A DNA stretch of 36,447 nucleotides from Sulfuriflexus sp032250955 (GTDB taxonomy: Bacteria > Pseudomonadota > Gammaproteobacteria > AKS1). A model generated the notes under the pieces. That model had not been told where the DNA came from and made no database searches. It saw nothing but the letters and a program-made list of their open reading frames with translations. The position numbers were made by a program, and so were the translations under genes. The stretch is from positions 1 through 36,447 of the forward strand of contig NZ_JAVVES010000023.1 in NCBI RefSeq assembly GCF_032250955.1, read 5' to 3'. This document shows positions 24,759-32,548 of this stretch, piece by piece. The first letter of the stretch is position 1. The number at the start of each line of letters is the position of its first letter.

Positions 24759-25232
24759 CTAGTGACTGGCGGTTACCGCCGCCGGGTTGAGCTGGCGTTC
24801 GGCGTCTACCAGGTGGTGCCGCCAGTGAAACTCATAGCTATGCTGCCAGTCACGCGCGGCCAGCAGCGGGTTGTTATCGAGTAATTCCAGACCTCGTTTC
24901 AGGTCGAAATAAATATCGGTGATGTCATCGGCAAGGCTGCCGGAAAGGCGCTGGCCTTCGAGGCCATCGTATTCGTAATTGTAGCCATCACGTTCGCCAA
25001 GGGCGTTGTAGAAGCGGATGAACAGCCCAAAACGCTCTTCATAATTCGTACTCGATTCATAAATCGACATATTTTCATTCTCACCCAGGGCGCTGACGGC
25101 ATCGGCCAACTGCGGCAGCAAGGTCGACATATCGACCAGCCATGGCTCGACATTCTTGTCATCAAAATGCTCCACCAGCTGGCAAAAGCGTGCCGCCACT
25201 TCTGCCATCTGTTGCGTTGCCTCGTTCGCCAT
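24759..25232 (-). CDS. DUF5063 family protein
   Basis: This protein of about 157 residues is acidic, all-helical and cytosolic, with DUF5063-type features: WLVDMSTLLPQLADAVSALG, then YNALGERDGYNYEYDGL, DDITDIYFDLKRGLELL and a WQHSYEFHWRHHL end. The function of the family is unknown. The ATG at 25232 has AAGGGG upstream; a TTG six bases earlier is less likely. It is the last gene of a rubredoxin-peroxiredoxin-DUF5063 minus-strand run. Confidence 0.75.
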   Translation of the reverse strand: MANEATQQMAEVAARFCQLVEHFDDKNVEPWLVDMSTLLPQLADAVSALGENENMSIYESSTNYEERFGLFIRFYNALGERDGYNYEYDGLEGQRLSGSLADDITDIYFDLKRGLELLDNNPLLAARDWQHSYEFHWRHHLVDAERQLNPAAVTASH

Positions 25233-25339
25233 TGGCAATCCCCTTGTTCGTTACCGTTTCGCTTGCTTCAAAGTGTAGTCAAAGATCCGGATATTTACAG
25301 GTAACTCGTCACGTCTTTGCCATTGCTGGCAGGCGATTT

Positions 25340-25894
25340 TTACGCCGGGTCTGCCGGCATCGCCTGCAAATCGCTGATGATTTCCTCCGCATGCTGCCGG
25401 GGGCTGACACGGGCATAGTGCCGGGCAATGCGTCCCTGCGGATCGATAAGAAAAGTCTGCCGGCGGGCATACCTGATAGGGCCAAAACCACCCAGAACCC
25501 CGTAGGCCGCGGTGACTTTTTTCTCGCTGTCCGCCAGTAGCGGAAATGGCAGGTGGTACTTGTCAACGAATGTCTTATGCGAGGCCACCTCATTGAGACT
25601 CACGCCGACAATCACGGCACCAAGTTCCCGGAGTCGGGGAACTTCATCGCGAAACCGGCAGGCCTCGGCCGTACAACCAGGTGTGTCATCCCGCGGGTAG
25701 AAATACAGTACCAGCCACTGGCCGCGGTAATCTGCCAAGCGGTGGCGCTGACCGTTTTGACCCGGCAGGTCAAAGTCCGGGGCGGTCTTACCCACTCCCG
25801 GCGCGGCGCTCGCCCGGGACCTGCGCATGATCAATATTGACAAGAATATCAATATGATAATCGCAGCAACAGAGAAAAAATACGTTGTGTTCAT
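25340..25894 (-). CDS. Membrane-anchored BCP/PrxQ-type peroxiredoxin
   Basis: This 184-residue thiol peroxidase reduces peroxides. The peroxidatic C74 is in DDTPGCTAEAC and the resolving C79 lies four residues on (C-X4-C), the atypical 2-Cys PrxQ arrangement. Unlike E. coli Bcp it carries an N-terminal hydrophobic helix (about residues 6-23: FSVAAIIILIFLSILIM) followed by RRSR, so it is tethered to the inner membrane. The positive residues after the helix suggest a cytoplasmic catalytic domain, though this is not certain. The ATG at 25894 has AAGG upstream. The rubredoxin gene ends 40 bases upstream. Confidence 0.88.
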   Translation of the reverse strand: MNTTYFFSVAAIIILIFLSILIMRRSRASAAPGVGKTAPDFDLPGQNGQRHRLADYRGQWLVLYFYPRDDTPGCTAEACRFRDEVPRLRELGAVIVGVSLNEVASHKTFVDKYHLPFPLLADSEKKVTAAYGVLGGFGPIRYARRQTFLIDPQGRIARHYARVSPRQHAEEIISDLQAMPADPA

Positions 25895-25934
25895 ACTGCG
25901 CCTTCCCTGCGCACTCCCGTCATATTCGGACTGG

Positions 25935-26099
25935 TTAGACTGCCACCATTTCAAAATCTTCCTTGCCGGCACCACATTCCGGGCACTTCCAGTTCGGCGG
26001 CACGTCTTCCCAGCGGGTGCCCGGGGCGATACCTTCCTGCGGATACCCCTGTTCTTCATCGTAAATAAACCCGCAAATCACGCACATATAGGTCTTCAT
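25935..26099 (-). CDS. rubA: Rubredoxin
   Basis: This 54-residue electron carrier holds one iron through C6 and C9 (MCVICGFIYDE) and C39 and C42 (WKCPECGAGKEDF). It is a normal single-domain rubredoxin. The ATG at 26099 (AAGGA, 10 bases upstream) is preferred over an earlier in-frame ATG at 26141. It is divergent from thiD and followed by the peroxiredoxin gene. Rubredoxins can supply electrons in peroxide or superoxide detoxification, so the pairing is plausible. Confidence 0.95.
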   Translation of the reverse strand: MKTYMCVICGFIYDEEQGYPQEGIAPGTRWEDVPPNWKCPECGAGKEDFEMVAV

Positions 26100-26216
26100 G
26101 AAATATTTTTCCTTCGCTTTAATCCTGTCGGCCTTATGCATACCGACCCGTCGGCAGGCGTGCTAACCTAGTGGTTTTCTTACCGGCACATGCCGGGCCA
26201 ATATTGAAACCGAATT

Positions 26217-27011
26217 ATGTCCCAACAGCAAGCCAGCCCCGTTATCCTGTGTTTTTCCGGCCACGACCCGGTGGGCGGCGCAGGCATCCAGGCCGATATC
26301 GAGGCCATCGCGGCGCAAGGCGCCCATGCCGCCACCGTGATCACGGCCCTGACGGTCCAGGATACGCAGAACGTGCAGCGCATTGAACCACTGTCCGTCG
26401 AGACCTTGCGGGAGGTCGCCGGGGCCGTGCTCGACGATCTGCCTGTTGCCGCCTTCAAGATCGGCCTGCTCGGCAGTGCCGGGATTGCAAGTGCCATTGC
26501 CACAATCATTCGCGCCCACTCCGGTATCCCGCTGGTGCTTGACCCGGTGCTGGCAGCCGGCAGCGGAAAAGATCTGGGTGACGATGCTTTGCTCCGGGTA
26601 ATACGGGACGAATTACTGCCACTCACCACCCTGCTGACACCGAACAGCCCCGAGGCACGACGCCTGTCTGGCGAGGAAAATCTCGACACGGCCGCCTGCC
26701 AGCTTCTGGGTATGGGTTGCCGGCATGTCCTCATAACGGGCACCCATGAACAGACCCGGGGTATACACAACACCTTATACGATGCGACCGGCCAGCAGGT
26801 GTTCGAGAGCGAGCGCCTGCCAGGCGAGTACCACGGTTCCGGCTGCACCCTGGCCGCCAGTCTCGCGGCCCACCTCGCCCTCGGCGAAGACATCATCCCG
26901 GCATGCCGGCAGGCCCTGACCTATACCGAACATTGCCTGCGCCATGCCCGCTCCCCCGGCCGTGGCCAGTCCTTACCGACCCGGCTTGGGCAGTTTCCAC
27001 GACAGGACTAA
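26217..27011 (+). CDS. thiD: Hydroxymethylpyrimidine/phosphomethylpyrimidine kinase
   Basis: This 264-residue ribokinase-fold enzyme phosphorylates HMP and HMP-P for thiamine synthesis. The N-terminal FSGHDPVGGAGIQADIEA motif, LDPVLAAGSGK, LTPNSPEA and the anion-hole GSGCTLAASLAAHLA are seen. Length is normal. The ribosome site is weak. thiE follows after 47 bases, giving a small thi operon whose two products meet in the coupling of HMP-PP with the thiazole. Confidence 0.94.
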   Translation: MSQQQASPVILCFSGHDPVGGAGIQADIEAIAAQGAHAATVITALTVQDTQNVQRIEPLSVETLREVAGAVLDDLPVAAFKIGLLGSAGIASAIATIIRAHSGIPLVLDPVLAAGSGKDLGDDALLRVIRDELLPLTTLLTPNSPEARRLSGEENLDTAACQLLGMGCRHVLITGTHEQTRGIHNTLYDATGQQVFESERLPGEYHGSGCTLAASLAAHLALGEDIIPACRQALTYTEHCLRHARSPGRGQSLPTRLGQFPRQD

Positions 27012-27058
27012 CAGGACACATCCGGGATATTCCATCACGCACACCCTGTGAAAAAATT

Positions 27059-27679
27059 ATGAGTATAAATAATCTGAAAGGCCTGTATGTCATCACCGAC
27101 GATCAGCTCAGTGGCAGTCATTTGCTGATGCACGTCCAGCAGGCACTGACCGGTGGCGCTTGTCTCGTTCAGTATCGCAGCAAGTCCGGCAGCGAGGCCG
27201 CACGTGAATACACGGCCCGCGCCGTGCTCGAACTCTGTCGCGAACACCGTGTGCCGCTCTTGATCAATGACGACGCCATGCTGGCCGCCAAAATCGGTGC
27301 CGACGGCGTGCATCTCGGCCAGGCGGATGGCCGCATCGGCGCAGCGCGCCTGCGACTCGGCAGTGGTGCCATCATCGGCGTGACCTGCCATGCCTCGCTA
27401 CCACTGGCGCAGTCCGCGCAGGCAGAGGGTGCCAGTTATGTGGCCTTTGGCCGCTTTTTTGACTCGCACACCAAGCCCGAGGCGCCGCCGGCTGACCTCG
27501 GCATGCTGCGCGAGGCCAGAGCTGCGCTGGAGATCCCGATTTGCGCCATCGGCGGCATCACGCCCGATAACGCTCCGGCGCTGCTCGAGGCCGGCGCTGA
27601 CATGCTGGCCGTGATCCACGGGGTATTTGGCCAGGCGGATGTTACTGCTGCTGCAGAACGTTACGCACGACTTTTCTAA
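27059..27679 (+). CDS. thiE: Thiamine-phosphate synthase
   Basis: This 206-residue TIM-barrel enzyme joins HMP-PP and thiazole phosphate to thiamine phosphate. Motifs in order: GLYVITDD, LVQYRSKSG, LLINDD, GVHLGQADG, IIGVTCHAS, VAFGRFFDSHTKPEAPPADL and CAIGGITPDN. The ORF extends further upstream, but the ATG at 27059 matches the family start. No TPP riboswitch was recognised upstream of thiD. Confidence 0.94.
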   Translation: MSINNLKGLYVITDDQLSGSHLLMHVQQALTGGACLVQYRSKSGSEAAREYTARAVLELCREHRVPLLINDDAMLAAKIGADGVHLGQADGRIGAARLRLGSGAIIGVTCHASLPLAQSAQAEGASYVAFGRFFDSHTKPEAPPADLGMLREARAALEIPICAIGGITPDNAPALLEAGADMLAVIHGVFGQADVTAAAERYARLF

Positions 27680-27685
27680 AAGCCC

Positions 27686-27799
27686 AACGCAAAGACGCGG
27701 AGGCGCAGAGGACGCAAAGTTGTTAAAATGTTCGACAATTATGATCGTAAGCATTCTGGTATTTCTTCGCGCCCTTTGCGTCTCTGCGATCTTTGCGTT
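27686..27799. repeat. Dispersed inverted-repeat element between thiE and hemL
   Basis: Two arms of about 34 bases face each other: left 27686-27719 (AACGCAAAGACGCGGAGGCG...) and right 27765-27799. The reverse complement of the right arm matches the left arm at about 80-85 percent. The AACGCAAAGACGCRGAG-type word is a known interspersed repeat in many proteobacterial and other genomes and produces false ORFs with RALCVSAIFA-like peptides, as here. It is not a gene. It may act as a hairpin between thiE and hemL. Confidence 0.75.
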
Positions 27800-27835
27800 A
27801 ATAACTCCGCAACCCAAACAGGTAAGGAAAACTAA

Positions 27836-29134
27836 ATGACCCGTTCGCATGATTTATTTGTCGCCGCCCAGCAACATATTCCCGGCGGGGTGAATTCCCC
27901 GGTCCGCGCCTTCAAGGGCGTTGGCGGTGACCCGGTGTTTTTCAAGCGCGCCAAGGGTGCCTACCTGTTCGACGAGGACGACCAGCAATATATCGACTAC
28001 GTCGCCTCGTGGGGGCCGGCCATCCTCGGTCATGCCCAGCCGGATGTGATCAAGGCGGTCCAGGCCGCCGCTGAGAACGGCCTGAGCTTCGGTGCGCCGA
28101 CCGCGATCGAGACCGAGATGGCCAACAAGCTGTGCGAGATCGTGCCGTCGATGGACATGGTGCGCATGGTCAGTTCCGGCACCGAGGCGACCATGAGTGC
28201 GATTCGCCTCGCCCGTGGTTATACTGGCCGCGACAAGATCGTGAAATTCGAGGGCTGTTATCACGGCCATGCCGACTCGCTACTCGTTAAGGCCGGCTCT
28301 GGCATGCTGACGCTTGGCGTGCCGACTTCCCCGGGTGTGCCGGCCGGGCTGGCCGAACATACGATTACCCTGAACTACAACGATATCGAGCAGGTCAAGG
28401 AGGTCTTTGCCGACATCGGCGAGCAGATCGCCTGCATCATCGTTGAGCCGGTGGCGGGCAACATGAACTGCGTCCCGCCCCTGCCCGGTTTCCTCGAGGG
28501 CCTGCGCGATGTTTGCGATGCCCATGGCAGCCTGCTCATTCTCGATGAGGTCATGACCGGTTTTCGTGTCGCGCTCGGCGGTGCCCAGGGGCATTACAAC
28601 ATCACCCCCGACCTGACCACGCTCGGCAAGGTCGTCGGTGGCGGCATGCCGGTCGGTGCCTTCGGTGGCAGGCGCGCGGTCATGGAATACATTGCCCCGC
28701 TCGGCCCCGTCTATCAGGCCGGGACCCTGTCAGGCAACCCGATCGCCATGGCCGCAGGCCTGAAGACCATGGAACTGATCAGCACGCCGGGCTTCCACGA
28801 CAAGCTCGCCGCCAAGGTCGACAAGCTGGTAAGCGGCATCATGGCTGCCGCCAAAGGCGCCGGTGTGCCGATGACCGAAAACCACGTCGGCGGCATGTTC
28901 GGCCTGTTCTTTACCGAAGCCGGGTCCGTCAGCAACTTTGCCCAGGCCTCTGCCTGCGATGTCGAACGCTTCCGGAAATTCTTCCATGGCATGCTAGATG
29001 AAGGTATCTACCTGGCACCAAGTGCCTACGAGGCCGGTTTCGTTTCCAGTGAGCATAGCGATGCGGATCTTGAAGCGACGATTGCGGCCGCTGCAAAGGT
29101 TCTGCAAACGTTGAACAGGACGGCAGGACATTAG
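27836..29134 (+). CDS. hemL: Glutamate-1-semialdehyde 2,1-aminomutase
   Basis: This 432-residue PLP enzyme makes 5-aminolevulinate in the C5 haem pathway. K265 in TTLGKVVGGGMPVGAFGG is the cofactor lysine and D237 lies in LILDEVMTGFR; PGGVNSPVRAF at the N-terminus and GCYHGHAD are family marks. Length matches. A good ribosome site (AAGGAAA) lies upstream. The gene order thiE-hemL is common in gammaproteobacteria, here with a repeat element between. It is convergent with the protease gene, 13 bases apart. Confidence 0.97.
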   Translation: MTRSHDLFVAAQQHIPGGVNSPVRAFKGVGGDPVFFKRAKGAYLFDEDDQQYIDYVASWGPAILGHAQPDVIKAVQAAAENGLSFGAPTAIETEMANKLCEIVPSMDMVRMVSSGTEATMSAIRLARGYTGRDKIVKFEGCYHGHADSLLVKAGSGMLTLGVPTSPGVPAGLAEHTITLNYNDIEQVKEVFADIGEQIACIIVEPVAGNMNCVPPLPGFLEGLRDVCDAHGSLLILDEVMTGFRVALGGAQGHYNITPDLTTLGKVVGGGMPVGAFGGRRAVMEYIAPLGPVYQAGTLSGNPIAMAAGLKTMELISTPGFHDKLAAKVDKLVSGIMAAAKGAGVPMTENHVGGMFGLFFTEAGSVSNFAQASACDVERFRKFFHGMLDEGIYLAPSAYEAGFVSSEHSDADLEATIAAAAKVLQTLNRTAGH

Positions 29135-29147
29135 CCATCACTGCAAG

Positions 29148-30077
29148 TTATTGCGTGGCGCGGCTGTAGTTAATAACGATACCGGCCTCTCGAAGATGTT
29201 TTTCGATAGCATTTATTAGCGGATACTCGCCATACAGCGGGTCGAGAAGCCGGTCAATAAACACCACGTAAGGGCTGCAGGATATGTGCACGCCGGTGAT
29301 CCGATCCTGTACTGCCATGCCGATTATTTCAGACAGGGTCTCCTCTAAAACAGAATTGTTTTTATCCGGATTACTGGCATGCACCAGTTCATGAACCAGG
29401 CAATTAATCTTGAAAATATAACTGGCCACAGTCGGGTCAATGACAATCGCGTTGCTTCGGTATTCAAAATAGCCCTTGTGGTCGTGTAAAGGTTCCGCAC
29501 CGATAGTGATGCCGTGAGACGCGCTGTGGGCGATAAGCCGTTTGCCAACCGGGTCATGTCTGATGATCTCCAGCGCCCGGTGGATCGCTTTATCGCCATC
29601 GGCGTTCAGCCTCTGCATTTCTTGTGGGTGAATAACTTCTGTCGCCTTGCCGTCAATAACCTCGATGTCGATACCAGGCATCCAGGCATGCAATATGACG
29701 AGATCGTCACGACTGACAATATCGTCCCCACTTCCCGACAGCCCGGCCAGCTTCCTGAAATGCCGTGACTGATAACGAATTGTTTCGCGCTCATCGGCCA
29801 CGAACGTATTCCAGATTGCCACGGCGTTACGGATCCGGCGTTCATCCAGAACCGTGTATTTCTCCTCTTGCCCGGAGAGGTACATAACAAAATCAGGATG
29901 AAAGAGCGTGTTCGCTATATTGCGCCGGATGTAGCCGCATTTCAGCAAGAACTCCGAATTCATGCTGCCAGAGGCGGGGGCCTGCACGGCCCCAATCAGC
30001 GGGGCTGTCAGCAGCACGGCAACGACTACCAGGAACAAAAACGGCTGCATGATTTTCGATCGCTTATGGGTCTTCAT
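29148..30077 (-). CDS. Secreted HEXXH zincin, M91-like
   Basis: This 309-residue protein has a signal peptide (about 10-32: FLFLVVVAVLLTAPLIGAVQA) and a zinc-protease motif H229-E-L-V-H233 in CLVHELVHASNPDK. E246 or E250 (NSVLEETLSEIIGMA) could be the third ligand. The preceding GYFEYRSNAIVIDPTVASYI segment resembles the beta-strand before the active helix in M91-type effectors (NleD/HopH1); this is an impression, not a search result. Export by the Sec route, not type III, is indicated. The ATG at 30077 overlaps a 30-codon ORF. Substrate unknown. Confidence 0.65.
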   Translation of the reverse strand: MKTHKRSKIMQPFLFLVVVAVLLTAPLIGAVQAPASGSMNSEFLLKCGYIRRNIANTLFHPDFVMYLSGQEEKYTVLDERRIRNAVAIWNTFVADERETIRYQSRHFRKLAGLSGSGDDIVSRDDLVILHAWMPGIDIEVIDGKATEVIHPQEMQRLNADGDKAIHRALEIIRHDPVGKRLIAHSASHGITIGAEPLHDHKGYFEYRSNAIVIDPTVASYIFKINCLVHELVHASNPDKNNSVLEETLSEIIGMAVQDRITGVHISCSPYVVFIDRLLDPLYGEYPLINAIEKHLREAGIVINYSRATQ

Positions 30078-30156
30078 TCAAACTCGCCCCGCATGCCTTG
30101 CCGGACACGAGTAGCAGGGCCATGCTGACCATGATGATCTTCTTGCGGCGAGACAT
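30064..30156 (-). CDS. Small ORF, 30 codons, overlapping the zincin start
   Basis: On the minus strand an ATG at 30156 with GAGG 6 bases upstream opens a 30-residue frame: MSRRKKIIMVSMALLLVSGK, then ACGASLNEDP. Basic residues followed by a hydrophobic stretch look like a short signal or membrane peptide. Its stop at 30064 lies 14 bases inside the zincin gene start, an arrangement typical of translational coupling. It could be a real micro-protein, a leader peptide or an upstream vestige. No homology is recognised. Confidence 0.45.
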   Translation of the reverse strand: MSRRKKIIMVSMALLLVSGKACGASLNEDP

Positions 30157-30262
30157 GAATACCCTCAACCCGTGATAAAGTCCGGAAGGGTCTATCTATA
30201 GGTAAACATACCGGATTAATAAATACGTCACACTACGCGACTATGTTCAAGGCTGGCTAAAC

Positions 30263-31453
30263 CTAGCCATACTTGCCGTCAACCCGCCCCCGCACCAGCA
30301 TGGGCGCATACACAAACACAAAGCCGCCAAACGCGGCTATCCAAAACCACTGTGCATACATAATCCAGGTGGCATAACTGCCTGAAGTCAGCAGCGGCAT
30401 CACCACGCGCAGCAGCGCACCGATGAATAACAACAGGAACAACAGCCCCAGCACCCGTGGCGGATTGAATACATCCCGGCCGGTGTGACCGAGCGCGACC
30501 CGGGCCATCATGCCGAGCGTAAGCATACCGATGCCGCCATAAGCAAAGGCATGCACCGCCAGCATCGGGTTGAGCGTGCCCCAATGGGACAGGGCCTTGA
30601 GGACAAAGCCTGCGACCAGCCAGGCATAGCCGAGATAGAGACTCCAGAGCAGGGGTTTTCGCCAGATACCGCTTGCATACCATCCGGCCAGCCGCCAGCC
30701 ATGCAGGATAGCCAGGGCGGCGGCGAGCACGGCGGCCGGGCCGGGCAAGATCACAAACACCTCGACGACGATAAATGCCAGCATCAAGAAGAGACTGGCG
30801 ATATCGAGCCAGCGCCAGTTACGCAAGGTCAGCGGATAACCAACGCCCTTTTCGATAAAAAACGGGATCACGCGCCGACCCATCACCATGATCAGGGAAA
30901 CGATGAGATACAGTGCCGTGTAAAGCCCCAGGCGCACACCGTCATCAAGCTGATTAAAGACCCCGAGATAAAACATCACGTTGGCAAGCAGCAGCAACAA
31001 CACCTTGCTCCAGATAGCCAGCTGCTGCCACTGCCGCACCTTGACGATCGGGTACAACAGCACGAGAGCAAGCAGACCATTAAACGCCAGGTCGAGCACG
31101 GCCATGATCAGCAACGCCTGTGGATGGGCGACAAACGGCATGCACCGCGCCGCCAGCCATAACCCTGCCAGCAGCAGCAATGGCGCACCATGCAGGGTCT
31201 GGACTCCCGTCCAGTTACGCACCGCCGCCAGCAGGAAGCCGGCGATGACGGCAAAAACATAACCGAACAGCATTTCATGGGCATGCCACTGCACCGGTCC
31301 CAGGCTGCTGCGCGGCAGACTGCCCTGGTAACTCAGGATCCACAACCAGACCACCACTGCGGCCACCGCGAACACACCGGCGAGCAGGAAAAATGGCCGG
31401 AAGCCCAGGTGATGAAGGCCAATCCGGTAATGCTGCGGTTCTTCAATCTGCAT
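30263..31453 (-). CDS. nnrS: NnrS family haem-copper membrane protein
   Basis: This 396-residue protein has about 12 transmembrane helices. NnrS signatures are present: GFRPFFLLAGVFA near residue 17, WHAHEMLFGYVFA at 56-68 and LTLGMMARVALGHTGR in the C-terminal half. NnrS proteins are linked with nitric oxide stress tolerance, but their reaction is not established. The ATG has AAGGGG upstream. No norB or nirK gene is nearby. It is divergent from a LysR regulator, so it may be one of its targets. Confidence 0.92.
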   Translation of the reverse strand: MQIEEPQHYRIGLHHLGFRPFFLLAGVFAVAAVVVWLWILSYQGSLPRSSLGPVQWHAHEMLFGYVFAVIAGFLLAAVRNWTGVQTLHGAPLLLLAGLWLAARCMPFVAHPQALLIMAVLDLAFNGLLALVLLYPIVKVRQWQQLAIWSKVLLLLLANVMFYLGVFNQLDDGVRLGLYTALYLIVSLIMVMGRRVIPFFIEKGVGYPLTLRNWRWLDIASLFLMLAFIVVEVFVILPGPAAVLAAALAILHGWRLAGWYASGIWRKPLLWSLYLGYAWLVAGFVLKALSHWGTLNPMLAVHAFAYGGIGMLTLGMMARVALGHTGRDVFNPPRVLGLLFLLLFIGALLRVVMPLLTSGSYATWIMYAQWFWIAAFGGFVFVYAPMLVRGRVDGKYG

Positions 31454-31576
31454 CGTTATCCCCTTGCAAGGTTTCAGACACTATATCAGTGACGCCGGTC
31501 AGGAAGTCCCTTCGTGTCAATAGGTGACCTGCCGGCAAATGACGCCATACAGATAGGCCACAATAACCCAAACAGC

Positions 31577-31591
31577 ATTCTTTACAGGAAT
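31577..31591 (+). promoter_or_regulatory. Operator-like palindrome 1 upstream of the LysR gene
   Basis: ATTCTTTACAGGAAT is a T-N11-A type inverted repeat and differs by only two bases from the copy at 31631-31645. The centres are 54 bp apart, near five helical turns. LysR-type regulators often bind such paired sites, so autoregulation or control of nnrS is possible. Confidence 0.5.
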
Positions 31592-31630
31592 CCGCCGGGT
31601 GATTTTTTGCCTGAAATAGTCGATAATTAC

Positions 31631-31645
31631 ATTCCTAACAGGAAT
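31631..31645 (+). promoter_or_regulatory. Operator-like palindrome 2 upstream of the LysR gene
   Basis: ATTCCTAACAGGAAT is a perfect inverted repeat (ATTCCT-AAC-AGGAAT). It includes the ribosome site AGGA of the LysR gene, 6 bases before its ATG. A regulator sitting here would block transcription or translation start. Confidence 0.5.
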
Positions 31646-31651
31646 ATAGCT

Positions 31652-32545
31652 ATGCTACCAGATACAAATGGCTGGGCGGCCCTGCGCGCCGTCGTCGAAC
31701 TCGGCGGGGTCAGTGAGGCGGCTAGGGTCTTGCACGTGGGTCAGCCGGCGATCACCAAGCGCCTGCGGGCACTGGAAAAGGTCTACGGCATCCCGCTGAC
31801 CGAACGCCATGGCGGACGTCTGCAACTCACCCCGGCCGGCGAGAAAGTTTACCTGCTCGCCGTGCAGACCCTTGACCGGCAACAGGCACTTGCCAGCGAG
31901 CTGCATGTGCTGGCCAGTGGCCTGGAGAGCATGCGTCTGCAGGTAAATTTCGCCATCGGTGAGCACCTGTTGCCGGATCTGCTTATGCGCTTTGATGAGC
32001 TCTACCCGAACTTCCGGGTCAAGAGCCTCATGGGTTACGGTCGCAAGATCCAGACCGAACTGGTCACCGGCATCGCCGATCTCGCCCTCCTCGAACAGGC
32101 CCCGGACCACCCGGATGTCGTTGTCCAGAAATGGCTGGACGATGAACTGTGGTTACTCTGTGGCCGCAGTCATCCTCTGGCCGGTACCGACTTGCTCCCC
32201 GTCACCGAACTCGACTCCCTGAACTACGTCTTGCGGGAAAGAGACTCTTCGATACGCGATAGTATGCACAAGGCCCTGCAGCGCATCGGCATCGAACAGC
32301 TGCAGGTGGCCATGGAGGTCGGCTCCAACGAGGCCATCACCGAGATCCTGACCCGGGGCAAGCACGTCAGCTTCCTGCCCCGTTTTGCCGTCGAGGACAG
32401 TGTCCGCGACGGGGAACTGTTCCATATTAAGGTGACCGGTTTTCGCATCATCCGCACACTCTGGATCGCCCGCCACCGTAGCAAGCTCGAGCACCCGGTT
32501 GCCGAGGCGTTTGTCAAAATGCTGCACGAGGAACGCGAGGCGTAA
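31652..32545 (+). CDS. LysR-type transcriptional regulator
   Basis: This 297-residue protein has an N-terminal winged helix-turn-helix (about 5-62: NGWAALRAVVELGGVSEAAR and GQPAITKRLRALE) and a substrate-binding domain (about 90-295) with MRLQVNFAIGEHLLPDLLMRF. The ORF extends 138 bases upstream, but the ATG at 31652 with AGGA 8 bases before gives the family start. It is divergent from nnrS across 198 bases that hold two similar palindromes. The effector is not recognisable from sequence. It ends 3 bases from the convergent Lon-domain gene. Confidence 0.9.
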   Translation: MLPDTNGWAALRAVVELGGVSEAARVLHVGQPAITKRLRALEKVYGIPLTERHGGRLQLTPAGEKVYLLAVQTLDRQQALASELHVLASGLESMRLQVNFAIGEHLLPDLLMRFDELYPNFRVKSLMGYGRKIQTELVTGIADLALLEQAPDHPDVVVQKWLDDELWLLCGRSHPLAGTDLLPVTELDSLNYVLRERDSSIRDSMHKALQRIGIEQLQVAMEVGSNEAITEILTRGKHVSFLPRFAVEDSVRDGELFHIKVTGFRIIRTLWIARHRSKLEHPVAEAFVKMLHEEREA

Positions 32546-32548
32546 TCG

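Noticed and set aside
27627..27839. 70-codon ORF between thiE and hemL
   Set aside because: Its peptide (RRGGAEDAK...RALCVSAIFA) is the known false translation of the dispersed repeat at 27686-27799.
30485..31162. 225-codon plus-strand ORF over nnrS
   Set aside because: Antisense to a clear multi-helix NnrS protein. The His/Gln-rich composition is what antisense reading of Leu/Trp-rich helices gives.
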